Part shown: in pieces, positions 1 to 7,927 of the stretch
How the letters are laid out: each line of letters opens with the position of its first letter
Position numbering within the stretch: the first letter of the stretch is position 1
Assembly: GCA_910584585.1 (NCBI GenBank)
Contig: CAJUBP010000004.1
Coordinates: 89,115-153,114 of the forward strand
Source: an uncultured Lachnospiraceae bacterium
GTDB taxonomy: Bacteria > Bacillota > Clostridia > Lachnospirales > Lachnospiraceae
DNA length: 64,000 bases
Direction: 5' to 3'
Made by a program: the position numbers and the translations under genes
Notes under the pieces: generated by a model
Seen by the model: the letters and a program-made list of their open reading frames with translations, nothing else
Told to the model about the DNA's origin: nothing
Databases searched by the model: none

Positions 1-774
1 AATCTCAGGAAACAGCTGGATAAAATTCTGGCCAAGTATCATACTATGGGGGAAGAAGTAGACAAGATTTACGTACAGCTGAAACAGTATGAGTCAGAAA
101 TTAAGCAGTCCAACCGCAAGCTGGAGCAGATGTTTGAGGCCAATGTGAATTATTATCATGATTTGGTAAAATATATTCTGGCCGGAGAGCAGGGATGCCG
201 GGAACTGGAAGATTACATTGCCCAGAGGCAGTCAGATCTGGAGGCTACCGGGGATAATTCCATCCAGTTTGAATTGCAGAGCCTGCAGCAGGCGCTGATG
301 ATGTTAGAGCAGAGAACCCAGGATCTGCGGACGGCGGAAAGCGTGGCAATGCAGTCTATTCCCATGATCAAAACCATGGAATTCAGCAATATGAACCTGG
401 TGAGAAAAATTAATTCTGCATTTATTATTACGCTTCCAGTCTTTAAACAGGCATTGGCACAGGCTATTATGCTGAAAAGACAGAAGATTCAGGCAGAGGC
501 TATGTCTGCATTGGATGAAAAGACCAATGAGATGCTTTTGAAAAACGCAAGGAATACCGTGGAACAGTCTAAGATGACGGCGCAGCTTGCTTCCGGAAGC
601 TCCATTAAGATTGAAACTCTGGAAAATACCTGGAGGACCATTGTAAACGGCATAGATGAGACGAAGCAGATCCAGCAGAATGCAAGACAGCAGCGCATTC
701 AGGATCAGGCAAGACTTGAAAATATTAAATCAGAGTTTAATAAGATGTATCATATGCCGGATAAGAAGTATTAG
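1..774 (+). CDS. telA: TelA-family toxic anion resistance protein, 5'-truncated by window edge
   Basis: The reading frame is open from base 1, so the first ATG at 46 is internal and only the C-terminal ~257 residues of a family that is usually 350-400 residues long are present. The visible part is almost all charged alpha-helix, with a conserved central segment (SIPMIKTMEFSNMNLVRKI, roughly residues 120-138 of the visible part) typical of TelA (PF05816). TelA proteins accompany TerD-type genes in tellurite and stress-resistance loci, and their biochemical role is not settled. Three terD genes follow directly on the same strand, and the gap to the first is 61 bp with no clear terminator, so it probably belongs to one operon whose start lies outside the window. 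Confidence 0.9.
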   Translation, partial: NLRKQLDKILAKYHTMGEEVDKIYVQLKQYESEIKQSNRKLEQMFEANVNYYHDLVKYILAGEQGCRELEDYIAQRQSDLEATGDNSIQFELQSLQQALMMLEQRTQDLRTAESVAMQSIPMIKTMEFSNMNLVRKINSAFIITLPVFKQALAQAIMLKRQKIQAEAMSALDEKTNEMLLKNARNTVEQSKMTAQLASGSSIKIETLENTWRTIVNGIDETKQIQQNARQQRIQDQARLENIKSEFNKMYHMPDKKY

Positions 775-835
775 AGAAATATTAGAAAAATGTTAGAAAA
801 ACTTTAGAAATGCCAAATAAAGGAGGATATGAAGT

Positions 836-1417
836 ATGCCGATTAACTTATCAAAAGGACAGAAGGTGGATTTGACAAAGGGGAATCCCGGTCTGAAAAA
901 AATTATGGTAGGCTTGGGATGGGATGTGAACGCATTTGATTCCGGCGCGGATTTCGACCTGGACGCGGCAGCGTTTATGTTGGGACAGAATGGGAAATGC
1001 CCCACGGAGAAAGAATTTATTTTCTACGGCAACTTAGAGCACAGCAGCGGCGCTGTCAAGCATATGGGGGATAACCTGACCGGGGAAGGCGAAGGGGACG
1101 ATGAACAAATTCAGATTGATCTTGCTCTGATCCCGGCCAATGTGGAGAAGATCGCGTTTACGGTGACCATCTATGATTCTGATGTAAGGCGGCAGAATTT
1201 TGGACAGGTGTCCAATTCCTTTATCCGGATTGTGGATGAGATTACCGGGCAGGAATTGATACGGTATGATCTGGGGGAAGATTTCTCCATTGAAACTGCG
1301 GTGGTGGTGGGAGAATTGTACCGCCATAACGGGGAATGGAAGTTTAACGCCATTGGAAGCGGGTTCCAGGGAGGGCTTGCGGCGCTGTGCGGGCACTATG
1401 GAATAGAAGTTGCTTAA
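836..1417 (+). CDS. terD: TerD-family stress protein (paralogue 1)
   Basis: 193 residues, the normal length of a single TerD domain. Start chosen at 836 because AAAGGAGG lies just upstream. The N-terminus (MPINLSKGQKVDLTKGNPGL) and the acidic metal-binding segment FDSGADFDLDAAAF are classic TerD, as are GDNLTGEGEGDDEQI and the C-terminal NGEWKFNAIGSGFQGGL. TerD proteins are cytoplasmic, bind calcium, and are induced by tellurite, oxidative or envelope stress. It is followed by two paralogues, so the operon encodes at least three TerD units that may form mixed assemblies, and a calcium-type P-ATPase follows them. Confidence 0.96.
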   Translation: MPINLSKGQKVDLTKGNPGLKKIMVGLGWDVNAFDSGADFDLDAAAFMLGQNGKCPTEKEFIFYGNLEHSSGAVKHMGDNLTGEGEGDDEQIQIDLALIPANVEKIAFTVTIYDSDVRRQNFGQVSNSFIRIVDEITGQELIRYDLGEDFSIETAVVVGELYRHNGEWKFNAIGSGFQGGLAALCGHYGIEVA

Positions 1418-1444
1418 TATTTAGATGAAGGAAAATTCTGCGGC

Positions 1445-1497
1445 GGCTTCGTTTCCATATCATATAAAAAGTTTTCTGTAATATGGAGGGCGAAGCC
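1445..1497 (+). other. Stem-loop between terD paralogues 1 and 2
   Basis: GGCTTCG (1445-1451) pairs with CGAAGCC (1491-1497) and CCATAT (1455-1460) with ATATGG (1481-1486), giving an interrupted hairpin in the 125-bp gap. No T-tract follows, so it is more likely an mRNA-stability or processing element than a terminator. Confidence 0.45.
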
Positions 1498-1542
1498 CGG
1501 ATCTGAAGTATGGAAAAGACAGTAAAGGAGGTTTCTATCGAT

Positions 1543-2124
1543 ATGCCAATTAATTTACAGAAAGGCCAGAAAGTGAGCCTTACCAAAGACAATCCGGGAT
1601 TGTCAAAGATTGTTGTGGGGTTAGGATGGGATGTGAACGCTTTTGACACCGGCGGGGATTTCGACCTGGATACGGCGGCGTTTTTACTGACAGACGCAGG
1701 AAAAGTGTCAGGATCTGAGGATTTTGTATTTTACGGTAACCTAAAGCACCCGTCCGGATGCGCGCAGCATTTGGGCGATAACCGGACAGGGGCAGGAGAC
1801 GGCGATGATGAACAGATTAAAGTGGATTTGTCCATGGTTCCGGCGAATATTACCAAAATTGCGTTTACCGTTACGATTTATGAATCGGAGCAGCGGCGGC
1901 AGAATTTCGGGCAGGTGAACAATGCCTTTATCCGTATCTATAAAGAGGATACGGGAGAAGAACTGCTGCGGTATGATTTGGGAGAAGATTTTTCCATTGA
2001 GACGGCGGCGGTGTTTGGAGAATTGTACAAAAACGGCAGCGAGTGGAAATTCAACGCCATCGGAAGCGGTTATCAGGGCGGACTGGCGGCTTTATGCGCC
2101 AATTACGGCGTGGAAGTGGAATAG
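1543..2124 (+). CDS. terD: TerD-family stress protein (paralogue 2)
   Basis: 193 residues. An in-frame ATG exists at 1510, but 1543 is preferred: it has AAAGGAGG at 1524-1531 and gives the family N-terminus MPINLQKGQKVSLTKDNPGL. The acidic motif FDTGGDFDLDTAAF is intact, as is GDGDDEQIKVDLS. It is very similar to paralogue 1 over its whole length, which points to tandem duplication. The expected role is that of a calcium-binding cytoplasmic stress protein acting with the other TerD copies and TelA. Co-transcribed with its neighbours. Confidence 0.95.
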   Translation: MPINLQKGQKVSLTKDNPGLSKIVVGLGWDVNAFDTGGDFDLDTAAFLLTDAGKVSGSEDFVFYGNLKHPSGCAQHLGDNRTGAGDGDDEQIKVDLSMVPANITKIAFTVTIYESEQRRQNFGQVNNAFIRIYKEDTGEELLRYDLGEDFSIETAAVFGELYKNGSEWKFNAIGSGYQGGLAALCANYGVEVE

Positions 2125-2150
2125 GTGATTAGTTTTAAGGAGGAAAATAA

Positions 2151-2741
2151 ATGTCAATTAGTTTACAGAAAGGCCAGAAAGTCAATTTGTCCAAAGACAA
2201 CGCAGGGCTTTCCAAAATCATGATAGGTTTAGGCTGGGATGAAGCCCAGCGCAAAAAACGGGGCCTTTTCGCGCCCAAGCCTCAGGAAATCGACTGCGAC
2301 GCTTCCGCTTTGCTGCTAAGCGGCGGCAAAGTGAAAAGGAAGGAGGACTTGGTATTTTTCGGAAACCTGCGCCACGATTCCGGCGCCGTTCTGCACATGG
2401 GCGATAACCTGACCGGAGCGGGGGACGGGGACGACGAGCAGATTGCAGTGGATTTGTCCATGATTCCGGCCCAGTATGACCGGATTGTGATTGTGGTAAA
2501 CATCTACCAGGCAGTGGAGAGAAGACAGCATTTCGGAATGATTCAGAATGCGTTCATCCGTCTGGTGGACGCCAGAAATAATAATGAAATGTGCAAATAC
2601 AATCTGACCGAAGATTATTCCGGAATGACAGCCATGATTTTCGGCGAGGTGTACCGCCATAACGGAGAATGGAAGTTCAATGCCATCGGCCAGGGAACCA
2701 ACGACAGAAGTATCGGTGAATTAGCGAACCGGTATGTATAA
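2151..2741 (+). CDS. TerD-family stress protein (divergent paralogue 3)
   Basis: 196 residues, preceded by AAGGAGG. It shares the start MSISLQKGQKVNLSKDNAGL and GDNLTGAGDGDDEQI with the two upstream copies, but the first metal-binding segment is remodelled: about 14 residues rich in basic and proline residues (QRKKRGLFAPKPQ) sit before EIDCDASALLL, and the C-terminus ends in NDRSIGELANRYV instead of the QGGLAALC motif. This is the TerX/TerE-like branch commonly seen beside canonical TerD. It is probably a partner subunit rather than a redundant copy. The gap to the downstream ATPase is 57 bp and contains a small hairpin. Confidence 0.92.
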   Translation: MSISLQKGQKVNLSKDNAGLSKIMIGLGWDEAQRKKRGLFAPKPQEIDCDASALLLSGGKVKRKEDLVFFGNLRHDSGAVLHMGDNLTGAGDGDDEQIAVDLSMIPAQYDRIVIVVNIYQAVERRQHFGMIQNAFIRLVDARNNNEMCKYNLTEDYSGMTAMIFGEVYRHNGEWKFNAIGQGTNDRSIGELANRYV

Positions 2742-2743
2742 AA

Positions 2744-2769
2744 GGCCGTCAGGAAATAACGAAACGGCC
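2744..2769 (+). other. Short hairpin between terD3 and the ATPase gene
   Basis: GGCCGT (2744-2749) pairs with ACGGCC (2764-2769). There is no T-tract, so read-through into the ATPase gene is expected. It could tune the stoichiometry of the two transcript halves. Confidence 0.35.
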
Positions 2770-2798
2770 GAAAGATATCGATAGTAAGGAGACATAGA

Positions 2799-5453
2799 AT
2801 GAAATTTCAGGGACTTACAGACAAAGAAGTAGAGATTTCCAGGGGAAAATACGGCTCCAATGAGATTCCGGATTCAGAACCCACCACATTTTGGGAAGAA
2901 TTCAAGGAAACTTTCGGAGATCCCATGATTAAGATACTGCTTGCCATCGCAGCTCTTATGATTGTGATGTTTTTCTTTGGATACGCGGAAATCTATGAAC
3001 CGCTGGGCACCATTGTGGCAGTTCTGATTGTGGCGTTTGTATCGGCGAAAACAGGAGTCGCCAGCGATACCAAATACCGGGAATTAAAGGACAGCACCAA
3101 GAAAGACCAGTGTAAGGTTCACCGGAACAATATGGTAATGGTCATTGATGTGGATGACGTTGTTGTGGGAGATAAGGTGCTTCTCCAATCAGGAGATAAG
3201 ATTCCCGCAGACGGAATTCTCGTTTCCGGCGCTTTGAGCGTGGACAATTCCGCGTTGAACGGGGAGGCGGAAGAGTGCAAGAAAAAAGAGACTTCGCCGG
3301 AAACCTCTCTTGCCGAGGATATCACCGGGGATACCTTTGTGGATTCCTACTCTTTGTTCCGGGGAGCAGTGGTGTTTGACGGAGAGGGCATACTGGATGT
3401 GCGGAAAGTAGGCTTAAAGACCATGATGGGTAAGATGGCCGAGGAAATGCAGGAGGACGAGCCAGACTCTCCTCTGAAAGTGAAGCTGGCAAAGCTGGCA
3501 AAACAGATTTCCACTTTCGGCTATATCGGAGCCATTGTGATTGCAGTATTGTATTTTGTGTACTTTATTGTGTCGGCAGGCGGCGTGTCCGAGTATTTTT
3601 CCATCGGGTTCGAACAGGTGATTAAGGATATTGTAAACGCTGTTTCTCTGGCAGTGGTAATCATTGTCTGTGCCGTGCCGGAGGGGCTTCCCCTTATGAT
3701 TTCTCTGGTGCTGATGCAGAATACCAGCAAAATGCTGGATCACAACGTATTGGTGCGAAAGGCTGAGGGTATCGAGACGGCAGGCTCCCTGAATATTTTG
3801 TTCAGCGACAAAACCGGAACCATCACCAAGGGAATGCTGGAAGTGGTGGATTTCTTTACTGCAGACGGAACTTCCATTCCCATTTCGGAGCTGGGCAGCC
3901 ACGGGACAGTGAAACATCTGCTGGATTTGGCCATTGGTAAGAACACCCAGTCCATGTTTGACGGAGAACACCGGGTCATCGGCGGAAACGCCACGGATCA
4001 GGCTATGATGAAATTTCTCGGGGAAGAGACTTTCCGCAGCCTGGAAGCGGATAAAAGCTGTGTGATCTCTAAGGCCCAGGGCTTTAACTCCACCAACAAA
4101 TTCAGCCAGGCAAGGATTGACAGCGAAGGGAAAACTTTCTATAAAGGCGCGCCGGAGCGGCTGCTGGCTTCTGCGGTGAAATATCTGGACGGAAACGGAG
4201 AACTCAAAGAGATTGACAAGTCTGCGTTAGACCGGAAAATTGATGAATTGGCCGAAAAGGCAATGAGAGTGCTTGCCTTCGGTTACTCCGAAAGCGAACT
4301 TGTAGAGAATAAAATTAACGAGGATATCGTGATTATCGGTCTGGTGGGCATCCGGGACGACGTAAGGCCCGAAGCCCGGGAAGCCATTGAAGAAGTGCAG
4401 AACGCCGGAATTCAGGTGGTTATGATTACCGGAGACCGGCTGGAGACAGCAGTGGCTATTGCCAAAGACGCCGGACTTTTGAAAAATGACTCTGACAGGG
4501 CGCTTTCTTCCGCTCAGCTCAATGAAATGTCAGACGAGGAAGTAAAGAAAATTATCCCCAATATCCGGGTGATTGCCCGGGCTCTGCCTACAGACAAATC
4601 CAGAATGGTGCGTCTCTGTCAGGAAATGAACTTGGTGGTAGGCATGACCGGAGACGGCGTCAACGATTCCCCGGCGTTAAAACGGGCAGACGTTGGATTT
4701 GCCATGGGAAGCGGTACGGAGGCAGCCAAGGAAGCAGGCAAGATTGTTATTTTGGATGACAACTTTAAGTCCATCAAGGATGCTATCTGGTATGGAAGGA
4801 CCATTTACCACAATATCCTGAAATTCTGCAAATTCCAGTTGGTGATCAATGTGGCGGCAGTGGTAGTCAGCGCCATTGCGCCTTTCTTCGGAGTGGAAGA
4901 GCCGCTGAAAGTCACCCACCTGCTGTTTGTTAATCTGGTGATGGACGGACTGGGAGCAATTATGCTTGGCAATGAGCCGGCCCTGAAAAAATATATGGAT
5001 GAGAAGCCCAGAAGAAGAGACGAGAGCATTGTAAGCAAGAAGATGATGGCTCAGATTGTCACCATGGGAGCATGGCTTGTGATCCTCAGTTTCCTGTATC
5101 TGAAGCTGCCCTTCTTCCAGGGGCTGTTTGAGACGGAAGAACAGCATTTGACAGGCTATTTCGTGCTGTTTATTGTCAGTGCGCTGTTTAACGGATTTAA
5201 TGTCCGGGATGAAAAATTCGGCATATTTAAAGGATTAAATGAGAATCCCGGCTTCTTAAAAGTGTTTTTTGCAATTATTCTGGTACAGGCATTGATTGTA
5301 AATGCGGCCCTTGTGCCCTTTACGGCGTTTACCTGGATTGGGAATATGTTCAGCTGTGTGCCCTTTGGAATTAAGGGCTGGATTGCCGTGATTCTGTTGG
5401 CAGCCACTATGATTCCGGTAGATCTGGTGCGCAAGGCAGTTGTTGAGCGATAG
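2799..5453 (+). CDS. Calcium-type P-type ATPase (PMCA/SERCA-like)
   Basis: 884 residues, full length for a P2 ATPase, with RBS AAGGAG upstream. Order of parts: N-terminal cation-ATPase domain, transmembrane pair (~45-90), actuator domain, membrane pair with the ion-binding signature VPEGLP (~295), phosphorylation motif SDKTGT (Asp ~337), nucleotide-binding domain (KGAPE), hinge MTGDGVNDSPALK (~615), then about six C-terminal membrane segments. The VPEGLP motif and overall pattern indicate Ca2+ export. Oddity: the actuator loop, normally TGES, reads LNGEAEE (~154), keeping Gly-Glu but replacing the Thr. Its place directly after three calcium-binding TerD genes suggests a shared calcium or metal-stress role (inference). 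Transcription likely ends at the hairpin 5469-5535. Confidence 0.93.
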   Translation: MKFQGLTDKEVEISRGKYGSNEIPDSEPTTFWEEFKETFGDPMIKILLAIAALMIVMFFFGYAEIYEPLGTIVAVLIVAFVSAKTGVASDTKYRELKDSTKKDQCKVHRNNMVMVIDVDDVVVGDKVLLQSGDKIPADGILVSGALSVDNSALNGEAEECKKKETSPETSLAEDITGDTFVDSYSLFRGAVVFDGEGILDVRKVGLKTMMGKMAEEMQEDEPDSPLKVKLAKLAKQISTFGYIGAIVIAVLYFVYFIVSAGGVSEYFSIGFEQVIKDIVNAVSLAVVIIVCAVPEGLPLMISLVLMQNTSKMLDHNVLVRKAEGIETAGSLNILFSDKTGTITKGMLEVVDFFTADGTSIPISELGSHGTVKHLLDLAIGKNTQSMFDGEHRVIGGNATDQAMMKFLGEETFRSLEADKSCVISKAQGFNSTNKFSQARIDSEGKTFYKGAPERLLASAVKYLDGNGELKEIDKSALDRKIDELAEKAMRVLAFGYSESELVENKINEDIVIIGLVGIRDDVRPEAREAIEEVQNAGIQVVMITGDRLETAVAIAKDAGLLKNDSDRALSSAQLNEMSDEEVKKIIPNIRVIARALPTDKSRMVRLCQEMNLVVGMTGDGVNDSPALKRADVGFAMGSGTEAAKEAGKIVILDDNFKSIKDAIWYGRTIYHNILKFCKFQLVINVAAVVVSAIAPFFGVEEPLKVTHLLFVNLVMDGLGAIMLGNEPALKKYMDEKPRRRDESIVSKKMMAQIVTMGAWLVILSFLYLKLPFFQGLFETEEQHLTGYFVLFIVSALFNGFNVRDEKFGIFKGLNENPGFLKVFFAIILVQALIVNAALVPFTAFTWIGNMFSCVPFGIKGWIAVILLAATMIPVDLVRKAVVER

Positions 5454-5468
5454 AAAATACAGGAAAGT

Positions 5469-5535
5469 GTGCAGCTTTGAAGCGTGCAGGGAGTGCGTAA
5501 GAGCATTCGGCGGCTTTGGAGCTGCGCGCTTTTTT
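5469..5535 (+). terminator. Intrinsic terminator after the P-ATPase gene
   Basis: Arms 5469-5483 and 5513-5527 pair over 15 positions (including G-U pairs), and a T-run occupies 5530-5535. The 29-nt loop contains a second small hairpin (GAGTGC/GCATTC). It separates the Ter/ATPase transcript from the HAD gene. Confidence 0.7.
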
Positions 5536-5617
5536 ATGTTTGGATATAGATGAAAATGCTATTGTCAGCGCAAGCGATAGTTCAGTTTACGGAAACCAAA
5601 ATGCGGAGGACTCAGGA

Positions 5618-6376
5618 ATGGTATTTCACTCAGATCTGGACAATACTTTGATTTATTCCTATAAACACGAGATCGGTATCCATAAAAAGTGCGTGGAAAT
5701 CTATCAGAACCGGGAGATTTCCTATATGACGGATGTTTCCATAATATTGCTGAATCAGCTGCGCCAAAAGGCGTTATTTGTGCCCACCACTACCAGAACG
5801 GTGGAGCAGTACCAGAGAATCAGACTGGGAGAACAGCCGCCGGAATACGCGTTGGCGTGCAACGGAGGGGTTCTCCTGGTTCACGGAGAAAAAGATATGA
5901 ACTGGTATGAAGAGTCCCGGGAACTGCTGGCTGATTGCCAGACAGAATTGCGCGATGCGCAGAAGCTGCTTTGGACAGATGAGAATGTGAACTTTGAAGT
6001 CAGGAATATTGAAGAATTATTCGTGTTTACCAAAAGCGCCAGGCCTAAGCAGACGATTTGGAGATTACAAAATTATTTGGCGGGAAGTCCGTTAGAAGTA
6101 TTTTCTAATGGGGTGAAAATATATGCGGTACCGAAAAAACTCAGCAAGGGAGAAGCGGTCAGAAGGTTCCGGCAGAAGGTGCAGGCAGGGAGCGTAGTTG
6201 CAGCCGGGGACAGCAGGTTTGATATTTCGATGCTGGAAGAAGCAGATTTGGCATTGGCAGAATACGGCCTGATGGGAGAGAATATACAAGGAGAGCATGT
6301 GGTTTATCTGGGGGAACATGGGATTTTTTCGGATGAGGCGCTGAAATATATTTTATCTGAGGGGAATAATCAATAA
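5618..6376 (+). CDS. HAD-superfamily hydrolase linked to the Ter locus
   Basis: 252 residues from ATG 5618. An in-frame ATG at 5516 overlaps the terminator and lacks an RBS, whereas 5618 has GGAGG 8 bases upstream. HAD motif I is HSDLDNTLIYSY at the very N-terminus (catalytic Asp pair ~5/7), motif II is the PTTTRT region, a conserved Lys sits in VPKKLSKGEAV, and motif IV is AAGDSRFDISML. The C2-type cap and small length fit sugar- or nucleotide-phosphate phosphatases. HAD phosphatases are known members of ter-linked biosynthetic gene sets (with PRTase and ATP-grasp enzymes), which may lie left of this window. Substrate unknown. Confidence 0.85.
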   Translation: MVFHSDLDNTLIYSYKHEIGIHKKCVEIYQNREISYMTDVSIILLNQLRQKALFVPTTTRTVEQYQRIRLGEQPPEYALACNGGVLLVHGEKDMNWYEESRELLADCQTELRDAQKLLWTDENVNFEVRNIEELFVFTKSARPKQTIWRLQNYLAGSPLEVFSNGVKIYAVPKKLSKGEAVRRFRQKVQAGSVVAAGDSRFDISMLEEADLALAEYGLMGENIQGEHVVYLGEHGIFSDEALKYILSEGNNQ

Positions 6377-6403
6377 AATCAGAGTTTAAACGGTAAAAAC
6401 AGA

Positions 6404-6432
6404 TTGAAAATTTATCACAATTAATATATAAT
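6404..6432 (+). promoter_or_regulatory. Sigma-A-type promoter for the 6527-9101 gene pair
   Basis: TTGAAA at 6404-6409, a 17-bp spacer, and perfect TATAAT at 6427-6432. It lies about 95 bp before the first start codon and shows that the AT-rich pair is transcribed independently. Confidence 0.75.
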
Positions 6433-6526
6433 ATCAATAGAACAGAAATATAGAAGGGGATTATTGCTATTATTTTAATAAAGGATTTTAATCAGATTTA
6501 AAGTAACCATGAATTTAGGAGAAATA

Positions 6527-7927
6527 ATGGAAAATACTTATAAGAAGATTTTAGAAGAATTAAAGAAAATTTCATTTTCTATGTCTGCTTGGGATGAGGA
6601 AAATTTTTATCAAGAAGTTGTAAAAGAGCGTTTTATTTCAAAAATGAATTATGAAAGCAGAGATTCATGCTATAAAGAGTGCAGAAATACTTTTCAAAAA
6701 AAAGATTTATTGATCAAAGGTTCCGTCCAGGACAAATGGGAAAAAGAACTTGCCGCATTTCCCAAACAAGTGGAAAAGGAGGGGTGTATTTGGGGGATTT
6801 TGATGCATCCTGCGGGAATATGGCTAATTAATCTTGAGACAAAGCCAAGGACAAACAGTAATTTCAGGAATTCTCAGGTGGTTTTAGAAATTGTGCATGG
6901 TTTGAATACGGATCAGAAATATTTTAAATATTTTTCGGAGGAAAATGTTATTGGCCTTAAAAAGAATGCGTGTTTTTTTCGGGATATTATTGAGTATAAA
7001 AATAATGGTTATAAGGGTACAGAGAAAAGCTGGCCAGCGTATGAGTCAGCGTTGAAAAGGTTTTTGGAGTACTACATAGAAGATAAAGGTGATTATAGTA
7101 ATGAAGATAATATATATGATAGTATTCAGTATGCCTTTTTCGTAGAATTTGTGAAAAACAAAACGAAATGCCATTCTCTTAAGAGTGCAAGAAATGCCTT
7201 TTTTTACATCAAGGATTTTATGCAGATAAAGTCTGAGAGAAAGGAATTCGATGATCCTGGCCAGGTGAGCAAAAGTTTTCAGGAATTTGTGCCTAAATAT
7301 GAGATGCAGAATGTGATGTGCGTTGATAAACTGGCAATTGCATTAAAATATCTAAGTAAGAATAGAAATGGAACCAGAAATAAAGCAATCTTGTTGTTTT
7401 TGCTTGCATTTGGAATGGAGAGAAGAAAATTATGCGGGCTGACCTGGGACAATATATTGTTTCATGACGGGCAATTGGATATTAATAAAAAGAAATATCC
7501 CATGCCGACATATCTTCTGGAGGTATTGACTAAACTGCGGGATCAGGATGCGGCGAGAGGCTATATCTTTCGTAACAGCGGCGGTGAGGTATTAAGCGAT
7601 GGCGCTATTAATATAGTTCTTTCCGGTATTGCCAAGGCTGATAGAAAGGATGTGTTTTACACCCAATTGAGTCCGGTAAATGTTCGCAGGTGCGTTGCGA
7701 AGTATTTACTGGAACATGAGTATCCGCTGCAAAAAATATTGTATTTGATGGATATTGAAGTTTATCAGCTTGGAAGTTATCTGTCGAAAAAAGAGATTGA
7801 TAAAACATTTTGGGGAACAGGTAAAGATAAAATAATTTGTCTGGATGGTCAGCACCCGTTAGAAAAATTATTTGGAGAGTTAAAACAATTAGTGGAAGAG
7901 AGCAGGGAGGGGAAAAATGACGTTTGA
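6527..7927 (+). CDS. Degenerate tyrosine-recombinase-like protein with unknown N-terminal domain
   Basis: 466 residues from ATG 6527 (AGGAG upstream; an in-frame ATG at 6509 lacks an RBS). Residues ~1-150 match no fold I can name; a core with GILMHPAGIWLINLE is loosely like N-terminal domains of restriction-associated proteins. Residues ~160-250 resemble a SAM-like core-binding domain, and ~270-430 follow the tyrosine-recombinase catalytic fold: GMERRKLCGLTWDNI (~295) aligns with the Arg-I box, SPVNVRRCVAKYLL (~382) with the HxxR box, and GSYLS (~415) with the nucleophile Tyr. Arg-I aligns with Glu (an Arg follows) and both box-II histidines are replaced (by Val and Arg), while the second Arg and the Tyr remain. 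Strand cleavage is therefore doubtful and a DNA-binding role is likely. Composition is far more AT-rich than its neighbours. Its last 11 bases overlap the AlbA-domain gene. Confidence 0.7.
   Translation: MENTYKKILEELKKISFSMSAWDEENFYQEVVKERFISKMNYESRDSCYKECRNTFQKKDLLIKGSVQDKWEKELAAFPKQVEKEGCIWGILMHPAGIWLINLETKPRTNSNFRNSQVVLEIVHGLNTDQKYFKYFSEENVIGLKKNACFFRDIIEYKNNGYKGTEKSWPAYESALKRFLEYYIEDKGDYSNEDNIYDSIQYAFFVEFVKNKTKCHSLKSARNAFFYIKDFMQIKSERKEFDDPGQVSKSFQEFVPKYEMQNVMCVDKLAIALKYLSKNRNGTRNKAILLFLLAFGMERRKLCGLTWDNILFHDGQLDINKKKYPMPTYLLEVLTKLRDQDAARGYIFRNSGGEVLSDGAINIVLSGIAKADRKDVFYTQLSPVNVRRCVAKYLLEHEYPLQKILYLMDIEVYQLGSYLSKKEIDKTFWGTGKDKIICLDGQHPLEKLFGELKQLVEESREGKNDV

Noticed and set aside
6527..7927. 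Active phage or ICE integrase with attachment sites
   Set aside because: Catalytic residues are substituted, there is no tRNA or direct-repeat att site nearby, and no other mobile-element genes flank it.
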